This document shows, piece after piece, positions 9,029 through 16,483 of a stretch of DNA of 64,000 bases. The notes under the pieces are model-generated. The model saw nothing but the letters and a program-made list of their open reading frames with translations. It was not told the origin of the DNA and ran no database searches. The position numbers and the translations under genes were made by a program. Position 1 is the stretch's first letter. Each line of letters opens with the position of its first letter. This DNA comes from CAZKRU01 sp964555235 (GTDB taxonomy: Bacteria > Verrucomicrobiota > Verrucomicrobiia > Methylacidiphilales > CAMAQI01): contig CAZKRU010000001.1 of assembly GCA_964555235.1 (NCBI GenBank), positions 1-64,000 of the forward strand, read 5' to 3'.

Positions 9029-11718
9029 TTTTTGGACCGAATCGGATAAATTTCGTGTGCGACCTTACGGGAAGCTTCAATCATTTCCAAATAAGGGGTA
9101 TCGGTAACACTTAAAAAACCAACCCCATGATTCTCTCCATCACTGGGGCGCCCCGTCATACTTTCATCCTTTAAGCAAAACCAATGCACTCCAACAATAC
9201 TCGGATTAGAGGCGGCACCCATCACATAGCGGGAAAACTTAACCGCGCGATCCTCTGCGCTCTTTGCTTTACATAAACCAGGCCCGAATACCCCCCGATC
9301 CGTGGCTCCAAAATGAAATTCTCCGATCATCACTGGTTTATTAATCTCCACCACTGGCTTCCACGCGGCAATCGTATCTCGATAGATGTTAAACGAGACC
9401 ACGTCACAATATTCAGCAGCGATTTTAACCACTTGAGCGTTATGGTCAGCAAAACGGCATCCCAGATAGAGTTTTTTAGGCGCAACCTCTTTAATGGCTT
9501 TGCTCACGCCTTGAAAATACCGGTGTGCAATTTTCGCATTGAATGCCCTCAAGTCTTTGATTCCCGCCTCCGTTTTGGGAATCTCTTTGTATCCATGCAT
9601 CTCTTCCCATTTCGAAAGTTTGACGCCCCAAGCCGCATTCAACTTTTCTATCGTCCCGTAATTCTCCTCCAAATGCTTGACTAATTCCACCTTGGAAAAA
9701 TTTGCCTTCGTTCCAGCCAATGCCGCCTTGGCTTGAAAAGTGTCATCACGCCAGCTCAACTCATTATCCACAAAATACCCGATACACATCGGATCATTGA
9801 GAGTATCTCTGGTAAACCGGACGGTTGCCTTTTTCACCTCCTCATCGAATTCTGGATTAAATGGATCCGGAATCGGATTGCGGGTATTTGCCTGCCATGG
9901 CAGATTTTTGACCTGAAGAAAGACCCATCCGGTGTAAGGAATGCCACCTTTTGCCAAAACCTTGGGCTCTGACCAATTTCCAATGGTGTTAAAGCCCCAG
10001 TTCATGAGTCGTTTCGGCATCAGTCCTTCCCAGGTGCTTTCCCAATCCGGCCCGTACTTCCTCAAGAGATTGGCTTCGTAGAAGTTAAAGGTTTTGAGCT
10101 TCATTCCTTTATAATCACCGTGCCTTGATTCCTTTCCCTCATCGAGAAACGCACCAAACTCTTTTGAATTTTTCCAGGGCTCATCCGCAAACCAACCCTC
10201 TCGTTGCTCAATCGGAGTGGCATTCTTCGTCACCACAACATCCATCCCGAGCGAGAAGAAGAGTCGACCCTCTGGATCAACCAAGTGCCATTTTCCTTCG
10301 TGCTTGGCAGTATAAAAACTTCCAGTCGCCGGGAGCTGCGGGCCATCGACCCACCCTCCAAAACGATTCCAGCTCGAAGGGCGCGGATTGGTATCAATAT
10401 ACTTTAACTCCGCTGCTTTCTCCCGTGCAAAATCACTCTCCGCCTTTACCTTTCCTGGCCAATCTTGATGCATGTATTGGCCGTAACGATCAACAAATGG
10501 AAAAAAGGGGTCTGGAATCACCTCGCTCTTCGGATCAAAGACCCCAGTCGCCTTGATGCTATGAATGGTGACATCATAGGATCTCGCCGGATTACTCAAA
10601 AAAATGCTGACTTGAACAATATTGCCCGGATCAATCATCGCCCCATGCGTACCTCGCCCACCCCAAGGCGTGTGATGCATCCCCTTAAGGCTTTCCCTCA
10701 GTTTTTCGGCAAAATAACGATCGATCTCCACCGATATGCCCCCTCTTTCCCCGGGATCTAAAGCGATTTTCGCCCCATTGCTGTTAGATCTACCAGTCGC
10801 ATTGGGGTTATCCACCCGTGCCGCTAATGAAATCGACTCATCAGTATTATTGGTGAGATCAAACTCAACATTGGTATAGGCGGCGAGATTCCATGCTTCT
10901 GTCGGGGCTTTGAAAGTAATATTGGGATACGGATTTTTACACCCGGTCTTGACCCGAGCCACTTTAGTCCCATTTACATCAATGATCTCAAAGGTTGAAT
11001 CGTTCGTCGTAATAAGAGATTTCACGTCGGCATCGGCAAAGTCCAATAAGAGGGGCTTCGTCCAAGGATCCCTTTTCACCGCTGGCGGGCGTTCCGTTTG
11101 TTCGACCGCCGCTTGCGAAACAGCAGACCCTGCCACCGCCACTTTGGGGGCTCCAAACGCCTGCAGGCTCTTCACCACCAATGAAACGGGCGACTTCGGT
11201 TGATTTAAGAAAACATGGACCGCCTTGACCTCTGCCGGATTCAAAACATGGGAGGCCTTCGCCTTCCCCTCTTTGGCCTTCCCTGGATTAACAAAATCGA
11301 CCTCAATCACCTGCGTCGCTCCGGGCTCAATATCCCCACTGCCGGTAATCCACTTTTTTTCAGTTGGCGTTCCGGGGTTATCCACACGAACCGCGACCTT
11401 AACCGCAGTGCTTCCTGTATTTGTAATTTCCGCACGAACCCCGCCAAATGCGCTCAAATCCCATGACCCGGTTGCGGACTCTAGTGCAATGTCCGGATAC
11501 TTCGGGCTCGCTTGAAAATCAACTTTTAGACATTTTTTTCCTCCAACATCAACCAAGCTGACTTCCGACTCTTTGGTCTTAACCTTTTTAACATCCTCTT
11601 CCCCCTCTATCACCATCAGCGACTTCGGATTCACCTCCGGTTTCGTTTCCTGAGCGGAGATCATTCCAGTGAAAAACGTGACCACCAAGAATGAGAGAGC
11701 CGTTGAGATTTGTTTCAT
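9025..11718 (-). CDS. GH50 beta-agarase-like enzyme, copy 2
   Basis: An 897-aa secreted GH50 enzyme: signal peptide 1-22 (cleavage near ISA-QE), beta-sandwich 1 about 30-195, a Pro/Ala-rich linker, beta-sandwich 2 about 218-395, GH50 barrel about 405-890. Catalytic residues are E653 in VDNELSW (acid/base) and E800 in MIGEFHFG (nucleophile). It is promoter-proximal: upstream is a 195-bp gap with promoter motif A. No purine-rich Shine-Dalgarno precedes the ATG; instead the leader ends AATCCCTCCT-ATG. It heads the operon running through GH50 copy 1, GH1 and three sulfatases. It should cut beta-1,4 linkages in agar-type galactans; the precise product is not predictable. Confidence 0.95.
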   Translation of the reverse strand: MKQISTALSFLVVTFFTGMISAQETKPEVNPKSLMVIEGEEDVKKVKTKESEVSLVDVGGKKCLKVDFQASPKYPDIALESATGSWDLSAFGGVRAEITNTGSTAVKVAVRVDNPGTPTEKKWITGSGDIEPGATQVIEVDFVNPGKAKEGKAKASHVLNPAEVKAVHVFLNQPKSPVSLVVKSLQAFGAPKVAVAGSAVSQAAVEQTERPPAVKRDPWTKPLLLDFADADVKSLITTNDSTFEIIDVNGTKVARVKTGCKNPYPNITFKAPTEAWNLAAYTNVEFDLTNNTDESISLAARVDNPNATGRSNSNGAKIALDPGERGGISVEIDRYFAEKLRESLKGMHHTPWGGRGTHGAMIDPGNIVQVSIFLSNPARSYDVTIHSIKATGVFDPKSEVIPDPFFPFVDRYGQYMHQDWPGKVKAESDFAREKAAELKYIDTNPRPSSWNRFGGWVDGPQLPATGSFYTAKHEGKWHLVDPEGRLFFSLGMDVVVTKNATPIEQREGWFADEPWKNSKEFGAFLDEGKESRHGDYKGMKLKTFNFYEANLLRKYGPDWESTWEGLMPKRLMNWGFNTIGNWSEPKVLAKGGIPYTGWVFLQVKNLPWQANTRNPIPDPFNPEFDEEVKKATVRFTRDTLNDPMCIGYFVDNELSWRDDTFQAKAALAGTKANFSKVELVKHLEENYGTIEKLNAAWGVKLSKWEEMHGYKEIPKTEAGIKDLRAFNAKIAHRYFQGVSKAIKEVAPKKLYLGCRFADHNAQVVKIAAEYCDVVSFNIYRDTIAAWKPVVEINKPVMIGEFHFGATDRGVFGPGLCKAKSAEDRAVKFSRYVMGAASNPSIVGVHWFCLKDESMTGRPSDGENHGVGFLSVTDTPYLEMIEASRKVAHEIYPIRSKK

Positions 11719-11852
11719 AGGAGGGATTATTCGATTTAAATTACCTGACGATCGTTGGGTTAGACAGCAAACAAAGAGTCAATTCGAAGCATGATCACAC
11801 GATAAATCTTAGCGTGTGATCTGTCAAATTAAATTTCATCAGTCATCGAAAG
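11719..11852. repeat. Duplicated promoter/leader segment, copy A
   Basis: This stretch upstream of GH50 copy 2 is nearly identical to 15164-15298 upstream of GH50 copy 3 (only a handful of substitutions in about 134 bp). The duplication covers leader, promoter motif and the region behind it and stops at CATCGAAAG. It implies both operons respond to the same signal and arose by segmental duplication. The rest of the gap, to 11913, shows nothing recognisable. Confidence 0.85.
11793..11827 (-). promoter_or_regulatory. Promoter/operator motif A upstream of GH50 copy 2
   Basis: On the minus strand, -35 TTGACA (11822-11827), then 13 bp, then GATTTATCGTGTGATC (11793-11808), which supplies a -10-like TATCGT at 17-bp spacing. 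The 9-bp arms GATCACACG (11793-11801) and CGTGTGATC (11813-11821) form a perfect inverted repeat between the -35 and -10, a typical repressor position. The same arrangement recurs at 15239, 21900 and 25691, with the core alone at 24467. Predicted transcript start is about 75 nt before the ATG. Confidence 0.65.
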
Positions 11853-11913
11853 AACTCTCTTTTCCCCCAACCCTTCGAACGTCAGTCCTTGAAGTCGTCG
11901 AGGTCAGATCTGT

Positions 11914-12486
11914 CTAAAATGCCTGCAAGTTTTTGACGAGAATCGTTACCGGCTCTCCAGGCTGATTCACAAACAAATGGATCGCACTCACGGTCGTCAG
12001 ATCGAGCTCGTATTGAGCTGTTTTTTTGCCCTTTTTTTTGCCTCCCTCAAAGAGGACCTCGATCATTTTGGTATCCCCGGACTCAATTTGAACCGAACCG
12101 TTGATCCATTTCTTCTCATCGGGTTTGCCCGGATTATCAACCCGGATGGCCAACTTTACAGAACCTTGTCCGCTATTCGTAACCTCTGCACGAATGCCAC
12201 GGAACGCGGACAAATCCCAACTCCCCGTCTGGGGAGGAAAGTGGACATCAGGATATTTCTCACTGACCTTGAATTCGATTTTTACCGCTTTCTGGCCATT
12301 GGATTCCGCCAGACTTACAGAGGATTCCCTTAATTTTAATCTTGAGAGGTCCGCCTCGCTTTCAATGGTGAAAAGCGACTTCGGCTCGAGCTTCGATTCC
12401 TCCGCCAAAGCCCCTCCGAAGTGGCTCATGAGGTAAAGAAATGCAATTACAGTGGCTTGGATCATCTTATTTTGAACGTGTGACAT
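11914..12486 (-). CDS. Orphan N-terminal beta-sandwich domain of GH50 type
   Basis: 190 aa from ATG at 12486 (MSHVQNKMIQATVIAFLYLM), with signal peptide to about GGALAEE, then one beta-sandwich homologous to domain 1 of the GH50 paralogues, ending LVKNLQAF and stop. There is no catalytic barrel. The start lies 20 nt inside the end of GH50 copy 3, the same overlap as at 19147/19166. Either a truncated GH50 relic or a free secreted carbohydrate-binding module. The frame is clean, with no internal stop, which mildly favours function. The longer frame from 12519 would need a TTG. Confidence 0.75.
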   Translation of the reverse strand: MSHVQNKMIQATVIAFLYLMSHFGGALAEESKLEPKSLFTIESEADLSRLKLRESSVSLAESNGQKAVKIEFKVSEKYPDVHFPPQTGSWDLSAFRGIRAEVTNSGQGSVKLAIRVDNPGKPDEKKWINGSVQIESGDTKMIEVLFEGGKKKGKKTAQYELDLTTVSAIHLFVNQPGEPVTILVKNLQAF

Positions 12487-15163
12487 AAATCTCCTGGGCT
12501 GCTTTTCGTGAGGCTTCAATCATTTCAAGATAAGGAGTGTCTGTAACACTTAAAAAACCAACCCCATAGTTCTCGCCTTTGAGCGCGTTTCCGATTGCCG
12601 GTTGATCCAGCAGACAAAACCAATGCACTCCAACAATCGAGGGATTGGATGCCGCTCCCATCACATACCGGGAAAACTTAACGGAACGGTCCACGGCGTT
12701 TTTTGCCCGTACAAGCCCGGGCCCGAAAACACCCCGGTCAGTTGCGCCAAAGTGGAACTCGCCGATCAGGATCGGCTTTTCAATTTCAACAAGAGGCTTC
12801 CAGGCTGCAATGGTTTCCCGATAGATGTTAAAGGATACCACATCGCAATACTCTGAGGCTATTTTTTCCACTTGTGCATTGTAATCGGCGAACCGACATC
12901 CCAGATAAAGTTTTTTGGGGGCAACCTCTTTAACCGCTTTGCTAACAACTTCAAAATACCGCCGGGCGATTTTGGCGTTAAATGCCCGCAAGTCTTTAAT
13001 CCCCGCTTCCGTTTGGGGAATCTCCTTGTAGCTGATCATCGCTTCCCAATTCGACAGCTTGGAGCCCCAAGCCTGGTTCAATTTTTCAATCGTGCCGTAG
13101 CTGCTCTCCAAATACTTCACGAACTCTACCTTGGCCGGATTGTCTTTGTTGCCGGCTAATGCCGCCTTGGCTTGGAAAGTGTCATCGCGCCAGGAGAGCT
13201 CATTATCGACAAAATAGCCGATGCACATGGGATCATTCACGGAGTCCTTCGCAAACCGCTCCACCGCCTTTTTCACCTCCGCATCGAATTCTGGATTAAA
13301 TGGATCCGGAATCGGATTGCGGGTATTTGCCTGCCATGGCAGGTTTTTAACTTGGAGGAATACCCAATCAGTATAAGGAATCCCCCCTTTTTTCAATACT
13401 TTGGGCTCGGACCAGTTTCCGATGGTATTAAAGCCCCAATTCATCAGCCGCCTGGGCATCAGATCCTCCCATACATTTTCATAATCCGACCCGTATTTCC
13501 TCTGAAGATTGGCTCCGTAAAAACTGAAGGTTCTCAGACTCATCCCCTTATAATCGCCATGCTTAATCCCGTTCTCCTTGGTTTTGCCCACGAACTTGCC
13601 AAACTCTTTTTCGTTTTTCCATGGCTCTTCGGAAAACCAGCCCTCCCTCCGATCGATGGGAGTGTGATTTTTCATTTGGACAACTGCCATCCCAAGGGAG
13701 AAAAAGAGCCGTCCCTCCGGATCCACCAAGTGCCATTTCCCATTGTGCTTTGCGGTATAAAAATGACCGGTCGCATTGAGCTGTGGTCCATCCGCCCATC
13801 CCCCATACCGATTCCAATTCGAAGGTCGCGGATTGGTATCAATATATTTTAATTCCGCTGTTTTCTCACGAATAAGATCACCATCCTCCTTAACCTTGCC
13901 CGGCCAATCCTGATGGATATATTGCCCATAGCGATCAATGAACGGAAAAAAAGGCTCTGGAATAAACTCGCTCTTGGGATCAAAGACCCCCGTCGCCTTG
14001 ATGCTGTGGACGGTGATATCATAAGGTCTGGAAGGGGTATTCAAAAACAGGCTGACCTGAACAACATTGGCAGGATCAATCATGGATCCCCGTTCGCTTC
14101 TCGGCCCCCATGGGGAAAAATACATCCCCTGAAGTTTTTCCCTCATTTCTTCTGCAAAATAACGATCGATCTCCACGGATGCAATTCCGCTTTCTCCAGG
14201 ATCAAGACTGATCTTTCCCCCGTTGCTGTTGGCTCGACCGGTCGCATTGGGATTATCCACACGTACCGCAAGGGTGATGGACTCATTAGAATTGTTTGTT
14301 AATCCAAACTCGACATGAGTATAGGCCGCAAGATTCCAGGCCCCCTCGGGAGGCTTAAAGCTGATATTTGGATAGGGACTTTTGCATCCCATTTTCACAC
14401 GTATTGCCTTAGCCCCATTGACATCGACGGCGTCAAATGTTGAATCGTTCGTCGAGATGAGGGATTTTGCATTGGCATCGGCAAAGTCCAATAGGAGAGG
14501 CTTTGTCCAAGGCTCATTTTTCACCACGGGCACAATCCCCATTTGCTCGGTCACTTCTGCTGCTGCAGGTTTGACCGCCGCTTCCCTAGGCGCACCAAAG
14601 GCCTGAATGCTCTTGACCATCAAGGAAACATCATTCTTGGGCTGGCTAATAAAAATATGAACTGCCGTCACTTCTGCAGGATTCAAAATATAGGTCGCTT
14701 TTTCTTTCCCTTTCTTGGATTTTTCAACTCCCGAAAAGGAGAGCTCGATCATTCGTGTTGTCCCCGGTTCTATTTCACCACCACCGGATATAAATTTCTT
14801 ATCGGTTGAAGAGGCTCCCGGATTATCCGCGCGAATGGCGATCTTAACAGCCGCTTGTCCCGGGTTTATGATTTCCGCACGAATGCCGCCATAACCACTT
14901 AGATCCCATGTCCCAGACGGGGCTGAGAATTCAACGTCCGGATACTTCGGACTAGCTTTGAAATCAACCTTTAAGACTTTCTGTCCACCAGACACCGATA
15001 AGCTGACCGCCGACTCCCGGGTTTTAACCTTTTTAACATCCTCTTCTCCCTCTAGCGCCACCAACGATTTTGTATTTAGCTCCGGCGTCGTTTCCTGAGC
15101 GGAGATCATTCCAGTAAAAAACGTGACAACCAAGAGCGAAAGAGCCATTGAGATTTGTTTCAT
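12467..15163 (-). CDS. GH50 beta-agarase-like enzyme, copy 3
   Basis: 898-aa secreted GH50 enzyme; the signal peptide MKQISMALSLLVVTFFTGM is almost the same as in copy 2. Two N-terminal beta-sandwiches, then the barrel; acid/base Glu in VDNELSW and nucleophile in LIGEFHFG are intact. The body is more diverged from copies 1-2 than its promoter and signal peptide are, so the 5' end may have been homogenised by recombination. It heads a short operon with the orphan domain 11914-12486. Leader ends AATCCCCCCCT-ATG, without a Shine-Dalgarno. Confidence 0.95.
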   Translation of the reverse strand: MKQISMALSLLVVTFFTGMISAQETTPELNTKSLVALEGEEDVKKVKTRESAVSLSVSGGQKVLKVDFKASPKYPDVEFSAPSGTWDLSGYGGIRAEIINPGQAAVKIAIRADNPGASSTDKKFISGGGEIEPGTTRMIELSFSGVEKSKKGKEKATYILNPAEVTAVHIFISQPKNDVSLMVKSIQAFGAPREAAVKPAAAEVTEQMGIVPVVKNEPWTKPLLLDFADANAKSLISTNDSTFDAVDVNGAKAIRVKMGCKSPYPNISFKPPEGAWNLAAYTHVEFGLTNNSNESITLAVRVDNPNATGRANSNGGKISLDPGESGIASVEIDRYFAEEMREKLQGMYFSPWGPRSERGSMIDPANVVQVSLFLNTPSRPYDITVHSIKATGVFDPKSEFIPEPFFPFIDRYGQYIHQDWPGKVKEDGDLIREKTAELKYIDTNPRPSNWNRYGGWADGPQLNATGHFYTAKHNGKWHLVDPEGRLFFSLGMAVVQMKNHTPIDRREGWFSEEPWKNEKEFGKFVGKTKENGIKHGDYKGMSLRTFSFYGANLQRKYGSDYENVWEDLMPRRLMNWGFNTIGNWSEPKVLKKGGIPYTDWVFLQVKNLPWQANTRNPIPDPFNPEFDAEVKKAVERFAKDSVNDPMCIGYFVDNELSWRDDTFQAKAALAGNKDNPAKVEFVKYLESSYGTIEKLNQAWGSKLSNWEAMISYKEIPQTEAGIKDLRAFNAKIARRYFEVVSKAVKEVAPKKLYLGCRFADYNAQVEKIASEYCDVVSFNIYRETIAAWKPLVEIEKPILIGEFHFGATDRGVFGPGLVRAKNAVDRSVKFSRYVMGAASNPSIVGVHWFCLLDQPAIGNALKGENYGVGFLSVTDTPYLEMIEASRKAAQEIYVTRSK

Positions 15164-15298
15164 AGGGGGGGATTATTCGATTTAAATTACCAGACGATCG
15201 TTGAGTTAGATAGCAAACAAAGAGTCAATTCTAAGCATGATCACACGATAAATCTTAGCGTGTGATCTGTCAAATTAAATTTCATCAGTCATCGAAAG
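15164..15298. repeat. Duplicated promoter/leader segment, copy B
   Basis: Near-identical partner of 11719-11852. After 15298 the sequence diverges completely and runs into the GC-rich esterase region. Confidence 0.85.
15239..15273 (-). promoter_or_regulatory. Promoter/operator motif B upstream of GH50 copy 3
   Basis: Identical in its core to motif A: TTGACA (15268-15273), 13 bp, GATTTATCGTGTGATC (15239-15254). Arms GATCACACG (15239-15247) and CGTGTGATC (15259-15267) form the same perfect inverted repeat. Confidence 0.65.
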
Positions 15299-15381
15299 TC
15301 CCCACTGCTTTCCAGAAAAATCAACCCAGCCCAAACCCAAAAAGAAATAACGCCGACTTTTTCAGTAGAATCGAATCGTTA

Positions 15382-15391
15382 GATACGTCCC
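15382..15391. repeat. REP-like end, left side of the esterase
   Basis: GATACGTCCC here is the inverse of GGGACGTATC at 16148-16157, so the esterase lies between inverted 10-bp ends. The right-hand one directly follows the stop codon of a REP-associated transposase remnant, which suggests both are REP-type palindromes. A perfect 12-bp palindrome CGCGCTAGCGCG (15404-15415) spans the esterase stop codon. Confidence 0.5.
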
Positions 15392-15407
15392 CATCGCCCG
15401 TAGCGCG

Positions 15408-16181
15408 CTAGCGCGTGTGCCGTAACAGCCAAGTGTAGAGTTCCGGGTTTGCGTAGGTCTCGGTCCACGAATTGTGATTTGCCTCGGGATAGACGGTGAG
15501 CTGCACGTCGGTCACGGCGACTCTTTTCAGCTCCTTGACCATAAGTTCCGATTCTTCGAGCGGGACCTTCGTATCCTTGGCGCCGTGGAAGGCCCAAACG
15601 CCCAGACTCGTTAGGGCGGATTTGTGTCTATTGCGGACAATATCGAGACGCTGACCCCCACCGCAGATTGGGACGACAGCCCCGAAACGCTCGGGGTACT
15701 TCATGGCGACGCTCCATGTGCCGTAGCCGCCCATGCTGAGACCCGTGAGGTAGATTCGGTGCGGGTCGACTTTGTGCTTCGCGGCGATTTCGTCCGCGAG
15801 CACCAGCACGCCGTCGTCGTCCCACCAAGCGTCTGCGGGGCACTGCGGCGAAACGACGATGAAATTCTCCGCGAGCGCCTTGCCGGCGGCGGACAGCGGC
15901 GACTCTCGCAGGAGCTTCGGAGGCCCGTGCTTCGCGACGAGAGAAGGATCACTGCCACGTTCGCCAGCTCCGTGGAGAAATACGAGCAACGGCCACGTTT
16001 TGCTCCCGGTGGCCTCGTAGCCGGTCGGTAGCGAAAGCAGGTAGGTGTAGCCGACTTTCTTGGTGATCGTGCGCTCGAAGGAGGCGACCGGCTGCGACTC
16101 GGCGGCGGAGACCGCGAGCGCGCCGGCTAGGACAAGCAGAAATAATAGGGACGTATCCCGTTTAACTTTTGAGTTCTTCAT
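15408..16181 (-). CDS. Secreted alpha/beta-hydrolase esterase (CE1/phospholipase-carboxylesterase-like), probably transferred
   Basis: 257 aa. Signal peptide about 11-27 (LLFLLVLAGALAVSA), HGAGERG oxyanion region, nucleophile S149 in GLSMG, acid Asp in HGAKDTKVP, His in EANHNSW. The best general match is the secreted phospholipase/carboxylesterase or feruloyl-esterase-like group; it may deacylate the polysaccharide. GC is clearly higher than in the flanking GH50 genes, so horizontal origin is likely. The first ten codons (MKNSKVKRDT) are encoded by the tail of a transposase remnant and its REP sequence, so the start codon appears to have been acquired at the insertion site. Confidence 0.85.
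   Translation of the reverse strand: MKNSKVKRDTSLLFLLVLAGALAVSAAESQPVASFERTITKKVGYTYLLSLPTGYEATGSKTWPLLVFLHGAGERGSDPSLVAKHGPPKLLRESPLSAAGKALAENFIVVSPQCPADAWWDDDGVLVLADEIAAKHKVDPHRIYLTGLSMGGYGTWSVAMKYPERFGAVVPICGGGQRLDIVRNRHKSALTSLGVWAFHGAKDTKVPLEESELMVKELKRVAVTDVQLTVYPEANHNSWTETYANPELYTWLLRHTR
16148..16157. repeat. REP-like end, right side of the esterase
   Basis: GGGACGTATC, within GGGACGTATCCC, immediately beyond the stop of the transposase remnant and inside the first codons of the esterase. Inverse partner of 15382-15391. Confidence 0.5.
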
Positions 16182-16420
16182 AAACCCCTCTTAACTTCGC
16201 TTCTTTCTTGATTCGTTTTCGAATGCGTTTCAGTGCTGCTGTCACCGCCCTTTCTCCGCTCATTCCACATCTTCGACTCATCTCTTCAAGCGTTTCTCCA
16301 CTTCGGACACCGCTTTCTCCCACTCCCATCCTCTTTCCATCCCGCGCAAAGCCGTCTGCTCCTTCCGATTCCCTTTCGCTGCCTTTTTGACTCGCGCCGT
16401 AAATTCTTCTCCGCCGAGAT
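16162..16420 (-). pseudogene. REP-associated tyrosine (IS200-like) transposase C-terminal remnant
   Basis: Two overlapping minus-strand frames read like the end of a RAYT/Y1 transposase. The upstream frame gives LGGEEFTARVKKAAKGNRKE and ends after EKAVSEVEKRLKR. The other continues with SGETLEEMSRRCGMSGERAV, a DnaA-like helix-turn-helix tail, and ends at TAA 16162-16164 inside the esterase coding sequence. At least one frameshift and complete loss of the catalytic N-terminus make it non-functional. It marks how the esterase segment arrived. Confidence 0.7.
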
Positions 16421-16423
16421 AAC

Positions 16424-16483
16424 TCATGAGGAAAAAACGACCATTAAACTCGCTTGAACCATCTTATTTTGAGCGTATGACAT
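16424..16483 (-). pseudogene. Decayed start of a further GH50-type gene
   Basis: ATG at 16483 overlaps the end of GH50 copy 4 by 20 nt and encodes MSYAQNKMVQASLMVVFSS then stop. This parallels MSNVQNKLIKASSMAL at 19166 and MSHVQNKMIQATVIAF at 12486, both of which have the same 20-nt overlap with the gene before. The rest of that gene has been lost and replaced by the transposase remnant and esterase. Confidence 0.75.
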
